Source: Neocallimastix lanati (nom. inval.) (lineage: Eukaryota; Neocallimastigomycota; Neocallimastigomycetes; Neocallimastigales; Neocallimastigaceae). Taken from it: a DNA stretch of 47,500 nt. The stretch spans positions 152,501 through 200,000 of the forward strand of contig JACVTC010000108.1 in NCBI GenBank assembly GCA_016946835.1, in the 5' to 3' direction. The notes under the pieces are model-generated. The model searched no databases, was not told the origin of the DNA, and saw only the letters and a list, made by a program, of their open reading frames with translations. Position numbers and translations under genes: made by a program. Below, one piece after another: positions 26,436-37,854 of this stretch; positions within the stretch are counted from its first letter, which is position 1, and every line of letters begins with the position of its first letter.

Positions 26436-29400
26436 TTATTATGACTATAAATATAAATAGGGATAATTAAATTTAATTATACTTTAATATATACTTTTAT
26501 GAACTATTATTATTTTATTATATATATCTATATGAAACAGGGTATTAAAAAGTTTTTTTCTTTTTTTTTTTTTTATTGGATTTTATTATAATTATTATTA
26601 TTAAAATAAATTATATAATATTTTTTCAATTATATGTTTTAATCATTAGTCCAAATATTATATAGACCTTAATATATAATAAAAGTAAATAATTATTTTA
26701 TATTTAATGAAGTTTTTCTTTTTTTTTTTTTTTATTTTATATTCTATTTTATTGATCTTTATCAAGAATTATTATTTTCACAAGAAAATAAAGCCTTTTT
26801 TTTTATTCCTTTCAATATTTATTATTTTAATATTTTCATATTCTTTTTTTCCTACTACTTTTATAAATATGCAAATTATCAAATACTATTAAAATATTAA
26901 AAAATAAGATTATTTATGAAAATTTTCTCTTAGGCTTTTATACTTTTGCTATTTTCATTTTTAAAAATTACATTTATTTTTACTTATTTTATTATTAATA
27001 AAAACTGTTATTTATTAATTTTTATATTTCTTATTAAAATTAAAATTATATTAATTTTAAAGTTGGATATATATATATTTTTTCCAATATTATATTACTT
27101 TAATTATTATTATTATTATTATTATTATTTTCGTTAAATTGGAATAATATAGCAATTTATTATTATTAAATAGATATTTACTTATGTTAGTAATAGATAT
27201 TAAAATTCAACAATACAAAAAAAAAAAAAAATTTTTTTTCTTCTTTTTTTTTCTTCTTTATTTTTTTTTTTTTTTTTTAACAAAAATGTTACTTTTTCTA
27301 TTATTTTTTATTTTCTTGTTAGTAAAAGAAAATAAATAAATAAAAAAATAATAATAATAATTAATAATTAATATAATATATAAAAAAATTAATTATTGAG
27401 AAAAAAATTTTCTTCTTAGTAAAAAAAAAAAAAAAAAAAAAAAAAGAAAAAAATAATAATAAAGAAATCATAAATCATAAATTATTATAAAACATATTAA
27501 ATCAAACATATAATATATTATAATTCAATATATGAATAATATATATTAAATATTAAAATGTAATATATCAAGAAAAAATTTTTCTTATTATAATTATCAT
27601 TTTAAATAATAAAAAAAATTTATTCTATTGATTAATTTTTTTTTATTAATAAAATTTTTTCTTTTTATTTCTAATATACATATTAATTAATATATTAATA
27701 TATAAAAATTACTTAACCTAATATAAAGCCATGAAAATTCATATCTAGCTTAATACTTACCAAGAAAAAAATTTTCTATTAATATTTAATAAACTATTAA
27801 ATTTATTATATATCTTACTATATAATTTATTTTATTTAATTTTATAATTTTTAAATATAAAATTACAATAATGTTCATTAAAAATTTGGTAATAATTTTT
27901 GAAAAATAATATAAAATTATTCATAATCAATCAACTTTCAAAGTTATAAAAAAAATACCATATATTATAATATGCCATGATTTACTTGTTTTTTTCCTTT
28001 TTTTTTTTTTAAAATATATATATATATATATATATAAATACAATAATTAAATAATAAACATATAGAACATATAATAGAATATAATTATTAGTAAATCATT
28101 AGCTATAAAATTTTTTGATATTTTAAATTTTATTATTGTACAAGGATTTTTTTTTTTTAATATAATATTATAAAAAAAATAGTCTAGATAGAGAAAATTA
28201 TATAATATATCTAATCAAAAATAGAATTGATAAATATGTAAAACAAAACAAAGTTAAAAAAAATAATTTCGTAATTGAAATAAAAGAATAAAATAACAAT
28301 AATAATAATAACCTATAATGTCTTTTTTTTTTTTATACTTTCTGCTTTTTTATTTTTTATAATAGTGTTTTATTATATGAATACTTCAAAGATAAAAAAA
28401 TAATTTATTGCCTACAAAAAATTAATCATAAATTTGATATCTTAAAAATTAAAGATAATAATTATTTTAGGATAATACCTATCATGAAAATTAATATTTT
28501 TAATAATAGTTTTTCACTTCCCTAAGATAATAATTATTATTATCACGTAATATAATTTATAAACAGTTAAAATAAAACTTTTAAAAAAAAATAATGTATA
28601 AATAAATCAATAATATATTTTATATATTATATTGGAAATAAATATTTCTTTTTTATTTAAAAAAGGTTAGTAATTATTTTAATTATATCATAATAAAATT
28701 TAGATTTAAAACTCTTATTCTTAGAAGTTAATAAACCAATTTAAATTATTTGATAAACCAAAAGAATCAAAATAAAAAAAAATATAATAATAAATAAATA
28801 AATAAATAAATAAATTTACCAATATATTAAAATATAAAGTAATATGTTTAACTAATTTAAGATAAGGTAAATTTATAAGCATAAAATATATTAAATTATA
28901 TATAATTCCTTCTATATTAAATATTCATTATCTTAAAAATAAAAGTTTTATTATCACAATTAAATAAAAAAAAAAAAAATTTGGTTTGATTTTCAAATAT
29001 ATAAAATATTTAATAATTTGATAATAATAAACGTAATGTATTCATATTTATAGTTTATATGAATAGGTACTATTTTTTATTTATTTAAAATTAGTATAAA
29101 TTAATATTTATTCATTAAATAAAATAATATATTTTATATTTTATTACATCAAGTTTTTTTTATTTTCATTATTTATTCTTTTTTTTTTTTAAAAAATAAA
29201 AAAAAAAAAAAGATAATTAATAGAATTAAATACTTTAATAAAAATTTTCTTTTTTCTCCAATATTAATTATAAAATAGTACTAAATATATTTTGAAGGCA
29301 ACTGATGAGTTATTGTTTACATAATGCATAAAGTTAGTACTATTACAATGCAATGGTTTGAGTACTTCAAAGATGAAATATTAGCGATAGAGAAAAAAAA

Positions 29401-29791
29401 TAAATATTTTTTTATTTGATTCAATCTCAATTTCGTAATTATTATTTAAAATACTATCACTCATAACTGAAATATTCATATATTTTTCAAGGATATTATG
29501 TAATATATCTTTAAAAAAAAATGGGACCTTTTGGAATAAAAAAAATCTTCTTTTTAAGTGAACAACTTAAAAAATTTATATTATAATATATAAAAATATT
29601 ATAAAATAAAATTTATACAATTATTTATTATCTATTTTTTTTTTTTTTTTTTTTTTTTTATTCTATTCGGATAATTAATATAGTCTTATTTTAATATAAA
29701 TTAATAAATATTTATTAATAAAAAATAAAATAAAAAATAAAATATATTTAATGTAATAATGTATACGTAGTAAGGAACAATCTTTCATCAT

Positions 29792-29824
<33 letters not shown>

Positions 29825-29942
29825 CTTGATAAGTATAATATGAAAAAATTGAAAATAAAATGAAAATGAAAATGAAAAAAAAAAAAAAAAATTAAATCTG
29901 CAAGAAATATAATTTCTTTGTTATTTTAGGGGTTGGTGACAA

Positions 29943-29978
<36 letters not shown>

Positions 29979-30918
29979 AAAAAGAAAAATTGAACCAAAT
30001 AAAATAATTGATCAAATAATTTTTTATTAAAATAATACTATTGATAATAATTTAAAAATTAAAAATATATTTTTAACAATATATTCATTAAATAGATAAA
30101 TATATAACTAAATGTATTAATAAAAAATAAAACAAATAATCATGATCACATTAAAAAAAAAAAATTATTTAAATTTGTATTTATTAATTGATTAATCATA
30201 AAATAATTTAATTATATATTTAACTACTAATATATATTAAAAATCGAAACTTTACTGTTAATTACAATTTTTTTTAAAAAAACCAAAAAGAGAAAGAAAA
30301 TACTCTTCTATATGCCTTTTTTATTATTTATTAAATTATATATTATTATTTATTTATATTATTAAAGAAAAATATATTATAAAAATATTAAGATAAAAAA
30401 ATATATAAAAAATATGTATGTTACATAATAAAATAAAATATTAAAATAAAAATTAATAAAACATATTGAAAATATAATGGAAAAAAAAATTTAAAGTAAA
30501 AATGGTATATCAATGTGAATCGAAATTATTTTTACCAAAAATATTTAATAAAATAAAATGAAACAAAAAATAAAAATTATTTCTTTAAAGATAAATATTG
30601 TGGTATCCATTAAACTCACTCTCAAACCAAGATCTTTTTTTTTTTTTCATGGAATGAATATGCAAAAGAAATATTTATTTCATTTCTTAGAAAAAAAGGA
30701 ACTATCCTAAATTTTTTTAATAAATACAATTTGAAGGATTAGATCAATTTTTTTTATTTAATTTGATAGTAATAACTATTTCTATATCTATTACTAAAAT
30801 ATTAAAAAAAAAAAAAAATTAGTAATCATCATCATTATTACTATCTTGATTCTCATTACAATTTAATTTTAGAATAAGTACAAAGAATGAAAATTTTATT
30901 AAAGTATTTACATACACA

Positions 30919-31060
30919 CACGTGAACCAGGTTCTATCTTGGTTATTAATCCGTGGGCTAGTATACACAAGGCTTCTGGTTCGATCCAGCCCTATGACCA
31001 TTTTCCAGGCTTTCCTCACAAGAGGTTTTCATGGAATATGGTGGTAAGGGTTATAGGTTA
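30919..31060. other. GC-richer block with a B-box-like motif; possible tRNA-derived repeat
   Basis: Contains GGTTCGATCC (near 30980-30990), close to the tRNA B-box consensus, inside the hairpin CTGG-TTCGAT-CCAG, preceded by GGGCTAGTATAC. It does not fold as a full tRNA: the T loop is one base short and no anticodon or acceptor stem was found. A minus-strand open frame across it looks like read-through of a repeat rather than a gene. Confidence 0.3.
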
Positions 31061-31098
31061 TATAGGTTAAGTATGGGGATTGTGCATTTCGTAATCGT

Positions 31099-31676
31099 GC
31101 ATTTCGTAGTGTGGCTTAAAATAAAGCCATATATTTTTAAGATATTCTATACAATCATAAATAAATATATAAATATAAATAATAATATACTTTTCAATTA
31201 AATATTATTAAATAACTGTTTCCAAAGAAATAATAATATATTCTATTAAAAAAGAATTATAAAAAATTATTTTTACAATTGAATATTAATAAATTATAAT
31301 AAAAAAAAAAAAAGAATATTTATTATTTATTTAATTATTATTTATTTAATTATTAAAAAATACGCCACATTACGAAATGCGCACATAAGTATGTCTCCCC
31401 CCTGAACTAACTTAGAAGATTGCGCTGTATATTTAAGAAGAAATTACTATCATTTTGGGTACATGATTTCATGTATAGATATATATATTCTACCTGTGAC
31501 GTAAATATCTTCTTCTAAATTGCTGTCTTTCTGACATTTATGCATTTTCCATATAGGAGTTAGCCCGAATTTCCATGATTTAAGTTATACTGGTCTCGCT
31601 TCAAAGGAAAGCTACGGGAGTGAGGCATTTCACCATTTTTTGAAAGCATGTGGCGTATTAAAAATGTGGCATTTCG
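31099..31676. mobile_element. Candidate non-autonomous transposon cluster (MITE-like inverted repeats)
   Basis: GCATTTCGTAGTGTGGC at 31099-31115 matches, inverted, GCCACATTACGAAATGC at 31364-31380 (16 of 17). Overlapping that, AATACGCCACAT at 31359-31370 is a perfect inverted match to ATGTGGCGTATT at 31648-31659, bounding a 301-bp block of unusually high GC for this window. A further ATGTGGCATTTCG lies at 31664-31676. No transposase is present. The layout fits nested miniature inverted-repeat elements, but copy number and target duplications cannot be judged from one window. Confidence 0.5.
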
Positions 31677-31689
31677 CTAAATTGAAAAT

Positions 31690-31706
31690 TATTAAATAAT
31701 AAATAA

Positions 31707-31773
<67 letters not shown>
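31690..31773. repeat. (TAAA)n microsatellite
   Basis: About twenty near-perfect TAAA tetramers just right of the candidate inverted-repeat elements. Confidence 0.9.
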
Positions 31774-31859
31774 AATTAAGTATTATTTATATTGAATAAA
31801 AACAACTTTAAAAAAGATTATTTTGAACTAATATTTATTTATTTATTTATATCAATACT

Positions 31860-32110
31860 CCATTGGCGAAATGCAACCCGACGAAATACAATTTGGGGAA
31901 ATACAACTCTCCCAGAAGCTACGAACTGGAGAAGCACTAGGTGAAGAAGTACGAAAAAATTTTCTTAAGCAATAATATACATGTCAGAGAGCCATTGTTG
32001 AATAATCAGTAAAATCGTCCAGTAGGAACAATTCTACCTTTATGAAATGATATGACTACCTCAATATCTTAAGAGGGGACTGAAACCAAGGATGGTACAC
32101 ACCAGAAATA
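31860..32110. other. Less AT-rich relic sequence, likely decayed mobile element
   Basis: Starts with GGCGAAATGCAACCCGACGAAATAC, which repeats the CGAAAT(G/A) core of the inverted repeats just upstream, and continues as about 220 bases of mixed composition without a sustained open frame. Confidence 0.35.
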
Positions 32111-32448
32111 AATAAACAACTAAATAAATAAATACACAGATACTCTGATACACACACATATATATAAATAATAAATAAAATTAAATATTTTATAATTTTT
32201 TTTTATTTTTTTATTTTTTTATTTTTTTATTTTTTTATTTTATTTTATTTTATTTTACTTTATCTTATTTTATATTATTTATTTATTATTTATTTATTTA
32301 TTATTATTTTTTTATAATAATATTTATATTATTTTGTTGTATATATACATATATACTTTCTTTTATTTTATTAATTGTAGTATATTATTATTATTATGTT
32401 TATTTTAATTATATATATATTATGAAATTTTAATTAATTACTTATTAC

Positions 32449-32489
<41 letters not shown>

Positions 32490-33108
32490 TTAATTTTTAA
32501 TTATATCAATAATCACATAATATTTAAATTATAAAAGTTTAATAATTAATGCATTTTTTTTTTTTTGTTTTTGCTTTTGTTTTTATTTTTTTTTAAAATA
32601 TTATTTTCTTTTTCTTTTCTATATTCTATATTAATTATATATATTATTATTTATTATAGGAATGAAAAATAATTTATCAAATTAATAATACATATAATAT
32701 AAAGTAATAACGTATTTTAAAGTTTCTTTAAAATATAACCGATAAAAAAAAAAAGTATATTAAATAAAATATATATATATATATATATATATAAAAGAAA
32801 AATTAAAAAATATATATAAAAGATTGAGAAAAGAAGAATTTATATATTTATATATAAAAAATTCTAAATATATTAATTTGAAGAATTATATTATTATTAT
32901 TTTGATAATAATTATTATTATAAATATCTTAACTTTCTTTTCTCATATCTTTTTTTTTTTTTTTTTTTTATCCTTTTTCATTTTCAATTTTTTTTTCTTT
33001 TTGTTTGTTTATTTTTTTCACTTTCTTTTACTATGTATATATAAAAATTATTTCTATTTTTTCTATTTTTTTTTTTTTTTTTTTTTTTTTTTACTCTTTT
33101 CTTGTAAC

Positions 33109-36100
33109 TTATTTATTTAATCTATAAGCATTTTTATCAAAATAGGCACAATCCCAATCCCATGATTTACGTAATCTCATCATATTACAATGTTTAGTAG
33201 TCATGAAAATACCATAGGTAAATGGTGAATAAATAATAAATGAAATAAATGAAATAACAGCAAGAATAAGTGGTACAATCCATTTAAGATTTCTTTTTTG
33301 CTTTAAAATAGTTTCAAGAGTAACTGTAGAAAGTAAAATAGTAATGTAAACACATGGTAAATAATGATGTATGAAAAGTTGTCTACCCATGACAAAGAAT
33401 GGGAAGTAATGCCAGAAGTAAGCTGTAAATAAGTAACCACCCTTACTATAGTAAATTGAATTTGTATCTAATATTATACATAAAAATATTAAAAAAACAA
33501 AACAAAACAAAAAAAAAGTTTAATCATTCAATAATTATGATTTATAAATTAAATTAAATAAATAATTAATTCATTATAAATTATTATTTCTTTTATTGAG
33601 TATATATTATAATATATAATATAAATTATTTGATAGTTTAATAATTACCGAAAAGAGTACTTTTGCGATGAATTTGTTTAATAAAATGAGAGACAGAAAA
33701 GAAACCAATATAGAATAAAACAGAAATAGCACCTAAATACCAAGAAACTGGGTTACCATTTAAATAAATTCTACCAACATAATCCTTCTTACCAGTCCAG
33801 AAACTAATGCCTCTTCTTAAGAATAACCACGAAGATGGATGACTTTCATATGGATGACTACTAGTTAAATCCTTATTTACATTCCACATAACAGTATTTA
33901 ATTCTATAAACTTTTTGAAGAAACCTGGTCTATTATAAGTAATTTTTTTAGAATTTGGATCCACTATATATCGTTGGATTATTAAATATAATAAAAATAA
34001 TAATATATAATATATAATATTTATAATGATAATAATTATAATAAAATAATAATAATAAAATAAAATTTAAGTAAAAAAAATATCTTTTATTAAAAAATGG
34101 ATGTTATTAAAATTTTAGATAAATTGAAGTATAAAACTTTACTTACATAATGGATTTTCATTATTTTCAATAACCCATATAGTATTCTTCTTTAAAACAC
34201 CTTTACCACAAGTAACTTCTTGCTGTGAGTAAGCCCAATTTGGAAGTTTAACTGTGTGACTAAATAAGGAACACTTGTTATTAACATGAATTAAACGGAA
34301 TCTAGAATTAATAGCTTCAACTGGATCACCTTTCTTAGCACCAATAACATCAATCTTCCAATGATCGTTAGAATCAACTACATTTGGATTACCATAACCA
34401 GTAGCTTCATATTGGTAATCTTGTTGAGAAACTGGTGGTCTAATTATATAATAATAATAATAATAATATATGAATATTTATGTTATTAATATTTTTATTT
34501 CCTAATTTATCTTTTTTTTTTTTTTTAATCATTTGATTATCATCATCATCATTATCATTATCATTATCACTATTATTATTATTAATACTACGATCATTAT
34601 TATAAATATTATTATTACTATTATTATTATTATTATAATTATTACTATAATAATTACATATATATATATATTTATTATAATTTTTTTTTTATTATTTTAT
34701 TATAATTATTAATTAGATGATACTTACTTGAATTTTTCATTTCCATGTGAATGAAGACGTCTCTTAGTGGTTCTATGAAGTAAACGAATAACATCTCCAT
34801 TCCTTAACGGTTCAAAAGATTCAAGAGAAGTACTATTATCAATCTTTTCAATAATCCAAATGTTGTTTGAATCTCTATGAGAATAACAAGTAATTTGTTG
34901 TTGCTTGGAACCAGTCTTATAGTTTGAACCATGGGAGTGGAGAAAACCTCCATTAGTATTGACGTGTCTAATAGTAACTTCCGAACCATAACCAACTTGT
35001 AAATAAGAAGGTGGAATGGTGGAATTGACAAATGTAGTTTGGAATTCTGGAGACATAAATGCTGCACCTGAACCACTTTTATTTAAGACCAAGAAATGAA
35101 TAAGAAAGAAGAATGCATAAATGGAAACTGGAATAACAATTAAGCATAAAGCTCTTGCCATAAAATGTTTAACAAATTTTTTCTATTAAATAAAAAAAAA
35201 AAAAAAAAATAAAATAATATAATATAAAATTATTATGATTGAATTATTAATTATATTAAAATTAATAAATTTTTACCATTGAATTCTCTAAATTTCCTAA
35301 AATATTCCAAAGGTTGTTAAGAGTACAAAGACCAATAGTAGCAACACTAAATAAGCCTATATGTTTTATAACAATTAAAAAAAAAATATTTATATTAATA
35401 TTATTTTTTGAAGTTGACAACTTTAAATGATTTTAATACTAGTTTTTATAAATTTGAATTTTTCTACTCACCAACCCATTTAACACTAGATTATAATAAA
35501 AAAATAATAAAAATTAATTTTATTGATAAAATATATATTTATATTAATGAATTGATAATAATAATTAAAACAATAGAATCAAAAATTATTTATTATAAAA
35601 TATGCTTATTTAATTATTTTTACGTTTTTAATATTTTACCTACTAACAAGACCTAAACTATTTAATAATAAGATAATTATTTTAATTATTTTTTGAAACA
35701 AGTATTTTTTTTTTTAAAAAAAATAATAATTATAAAATATTAATAAATATAAAAATAATATATATATATTAATACTTTTATTTAAATATCTTTTTTTTTT
35801 TTTTTGTGATTTTAAATATTTTTAATTTATTTACCCAATACCGGTGTAAGTAAGCCATTTCCACCATTCATCAGTAAATGGTCTATTTAATGAATTTAGT
35901 AATAAATAAATAATATTAATTTATTAAATATAATGTTTTTTTGTTTTTGTTTTAAAAAAAAAAAGATTACTACTATTACATTGAAATTTACTTTTTTTGA
36001 TATTGTTGGAATTTAGCCCATGATAAAAGTGTGAAACCAGTAAATAAAAGTAGTGGAGCATCTAATAAAATAAGTCTAAAATTTTTTATGAATTAAATAT

Positions 36101-37854
36101 AATATATAATAAAAGAGAGAGAAATATATATATAAACATATATAAACATTATTGTTATTATTAAATATAATTTATTGTTTTAAATTAATGATACACCAAA
36201 TACTATATAATATTCTTACCTGGATTGAGTAGCTAAAGAGTTTTCTATTGATTAAAAATTATTATAAATTATTTATTAAGTATTTATATTAAAACTATTA
36301 ATTCTATTAGAATATATCTCAAAATAATAGTTAAACATACCACAAGTAACTAAAATACCAGTAACAAAAGCAGTAATACTTGAAAAACCTAAAGCTTTAA
36401 TTGTGTGGAAAGAAATCTTAAAAAAAAAAAAAAATAAAAATAAACCGTACAAACAAACAAATATATATATATAATATATATATAATTAGTTTTAATACTT
36501 GTACAATTGTATTAAAAAATTTTTTTTATTCCTTTAAATTTATTTTATCCGATATATACTGGTATAAGAGCAACACCTAAAAGTGCATTTAACATTCTCA
36601 TTTGAATGTATGGAACATTACTTGGAATTGAATCACCAATGTTTTTAAATGGGAATGAACCATTATACATAAATACCTCACTATTATTTATATAAATAAT
36701 AATTAAATAAAAAATAAATTATAACAAAATAAAATAAATAAATAAAATAAAATAAAATAAAATAAAATAAAATAAAATAAAATAAAATAAAATAAAATAA
36801 AATAAAATAAAATAAAATAAAATAAAATAAAATAAAATAAAATAAAATAAAATAAAATAAAATAAAATAAAATAAAATAAAATAAAATAAAATAAAATAA
36901 AATAAAATAAAATAAAATAAAATAAAATAAAATAAAATAAAATAAAATAAAATAAAATAAAATAAAATAAAATAAAATAAAATAAAATAAAATAAAATAA
37001 AATAAAATAAAATAAAATAAAATAAAATAAAATAAAATAAAATAAAATAAAATAAAATAAAATAAAATAGATTTAGTAAATATAAATATAAATAAGTTTA
37101 AAATATTAATTATTTAATAAGTATATAATAAAATTAATAGTATACCTGATATATGTGATCATTAACTTAGCCAATGGTGGATGTACATCTATTATTTTTA
37201 TATTTATTATAATTTATTATATAATCATATTTAATTGTAACATTAATTATTTTATTTTTATTAATTTGAAAATAACTCTCTTTTATTCAAATTATATTTA
37301 ATTAATTATATAAATTATTTAATATAATATTTAAATCTTTTGAAAATTTTTAAAAGTACCCATAAAGAATTTTCTTGAAATATATTTGTTAGCAAAACCA
37401 CCAAAATGAACTTCATCGAAAACAACTTGTCTTGGATTATGAATATATGGAAGTCTAATACATAATGCGAAAATTACTAATATTAAAACTAATTTGCTAT
37501 CATAAACTCCAGCATTTAAATCTCTTATCTTAATCACAATAAAATTAATAAATAATAACAATATTATAATAATTTATATATATTATTAATTTTCAATTTT
37601 TTTTTTTTCTTTTTTTTTTGTACCACTATTCAATTTATTTTTATTATCTATTCATTATTATTACGTATGAATAATATATATATATATATATTTATAATAT
37701 TTACGAAATTATTAAAATTAAAAGGTTTCTTATGAATTTTTTCTTCTGACGAAATTAAAGGTTCAGTTTCTGAGTATTGTGAATTATTGCCTAATAAATC
37801 TTCATTTTTTTTATTTGAATTGGATTTTGCTTGCCTTTTTATTACATTTTCCAT
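33109..37854 (-). CDS. PMT4: Protein O-mannosyltransferase, PMT4-like
   Basis: Fifteen exons join in phase: 37705-37854, 37360-37528, 37146-37188, 36560-36680, 36341-36416, 36220-36244, 35992-36075, 35835-35882, 35640-35657, 35472-35485, 35277-35356, 34728-35182, 34147-34439, 33649-33963 and 33109-33467; 749 residues, normal for PMTs. Loop 1 has VVFDEVHFGGF (catalytic-type D88-E89) and FFMDVHPPLAKL. TQSRLILLD and SVKWVGLFSVATIGL follow in the membrane part, then an ER-lumenal MIR region (HSHG, LHSHGNEKF, HTVKLPNW), then SWLFLRRGISFW, GNPVSW and FFVMGRQLFIHHYLP in the C-terminal membrane part. PMTs transfer mannose from dolichol-phosphate-mannose to Ser/Thr in the ER. GGFAxKYI with FFMDVHPPLAK suggests the PMT4 subfamily from memory; PMT1 is less likely. 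The start Met gives a cytosolic, charged N-terminus. Confidence 0.92.
35472..35657 (-). CDS. PMT4: Pair of microexons (18 nt and 14 nt) of the PMT gene
   Basis: Exon 35640-35657 (18 nt, ATAG before, GTAAAA after) and exon 35472-35485 (14 nt, CTAG before, GTGAGT after) supply LGLVS-S and VKWV between TYTGIG and GLFSVATIGL. Without them a conserved PMT transmembrane stretch would be missing. The intron between them is 154 nt. Confidence 0.85.
36681..37145 (-). other. PMT intron filled by an (AAAAT)n pentanucleotide tract
   Basis: GTATAT-type donor at 37145 and ATAG acceptor at 36682-36681 define a 465-nt intron. About 340 nt (roughly 36727-37067) are nearly perfect AAAAT pentamers as read on the plus strand, about 68 copies. 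Confidence 0.9.
36727..37067. repeat. (AAAAT)n pentanucleotide microsatellite
   Basis: Almost uninterrupted AAAAT/AAATA units, the purest and longest short-unit repeat in the window. Purity suggests active expansion or contraction. Confidence 0.97.

Larger units (their letters stand above)
26436..33108. other. 6.7-kb AT-rich intergenic region
   Basis: No intact gene on either strand. Most is A/T tract, with recurrent short palindromes of the form AAGAAAAAATTTTCTT (near 27405, 27572, 27763). The block 30.9-32.1 kb is clearly less AT-rich and carries inverted repeats, listed separately. (TAAA)n runs occur at 29945-29980 and 31690-31773. The open frames seen at 26707-27137 and 32824-33120 encode only Phe/Ile/Tyr-rich low-complexity peptides and are unlikely to be genes. 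Confidence 0.6.

Noticed and set aside
26707-27137. Two small plus-strand frames with hydrophobic products
   Set aside because: Composition follows the T-rich background; no signal, motif or splice structure supports them.
27400-27780. Recurrent AAGAAAAAATTTTCTT palindromes as a regulatory array
   Set aside because: A/T-only palindromes like these arise readily in such AT-rich DNA, spacing is irregular and no gene is adjacent.
30940-31010. Functional tRNA gene
   Set aside because: A B-box-like word is present but the T loop is one base short and no acceptor, D or anticodon stem could be built around it.
30819-31019. Minus-strand 66-codon gene
   Set aside because: It spans the repeat-like block and AT tracts, with no homologous motif; more likely read-through of a repeat.
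32824-33120. Plus-strand frame next to the PMT 3' end
   Set aside because: Phe/Ile/Tyr-rich product of T tracts, overlapping the PMT stop codon on the other strand.
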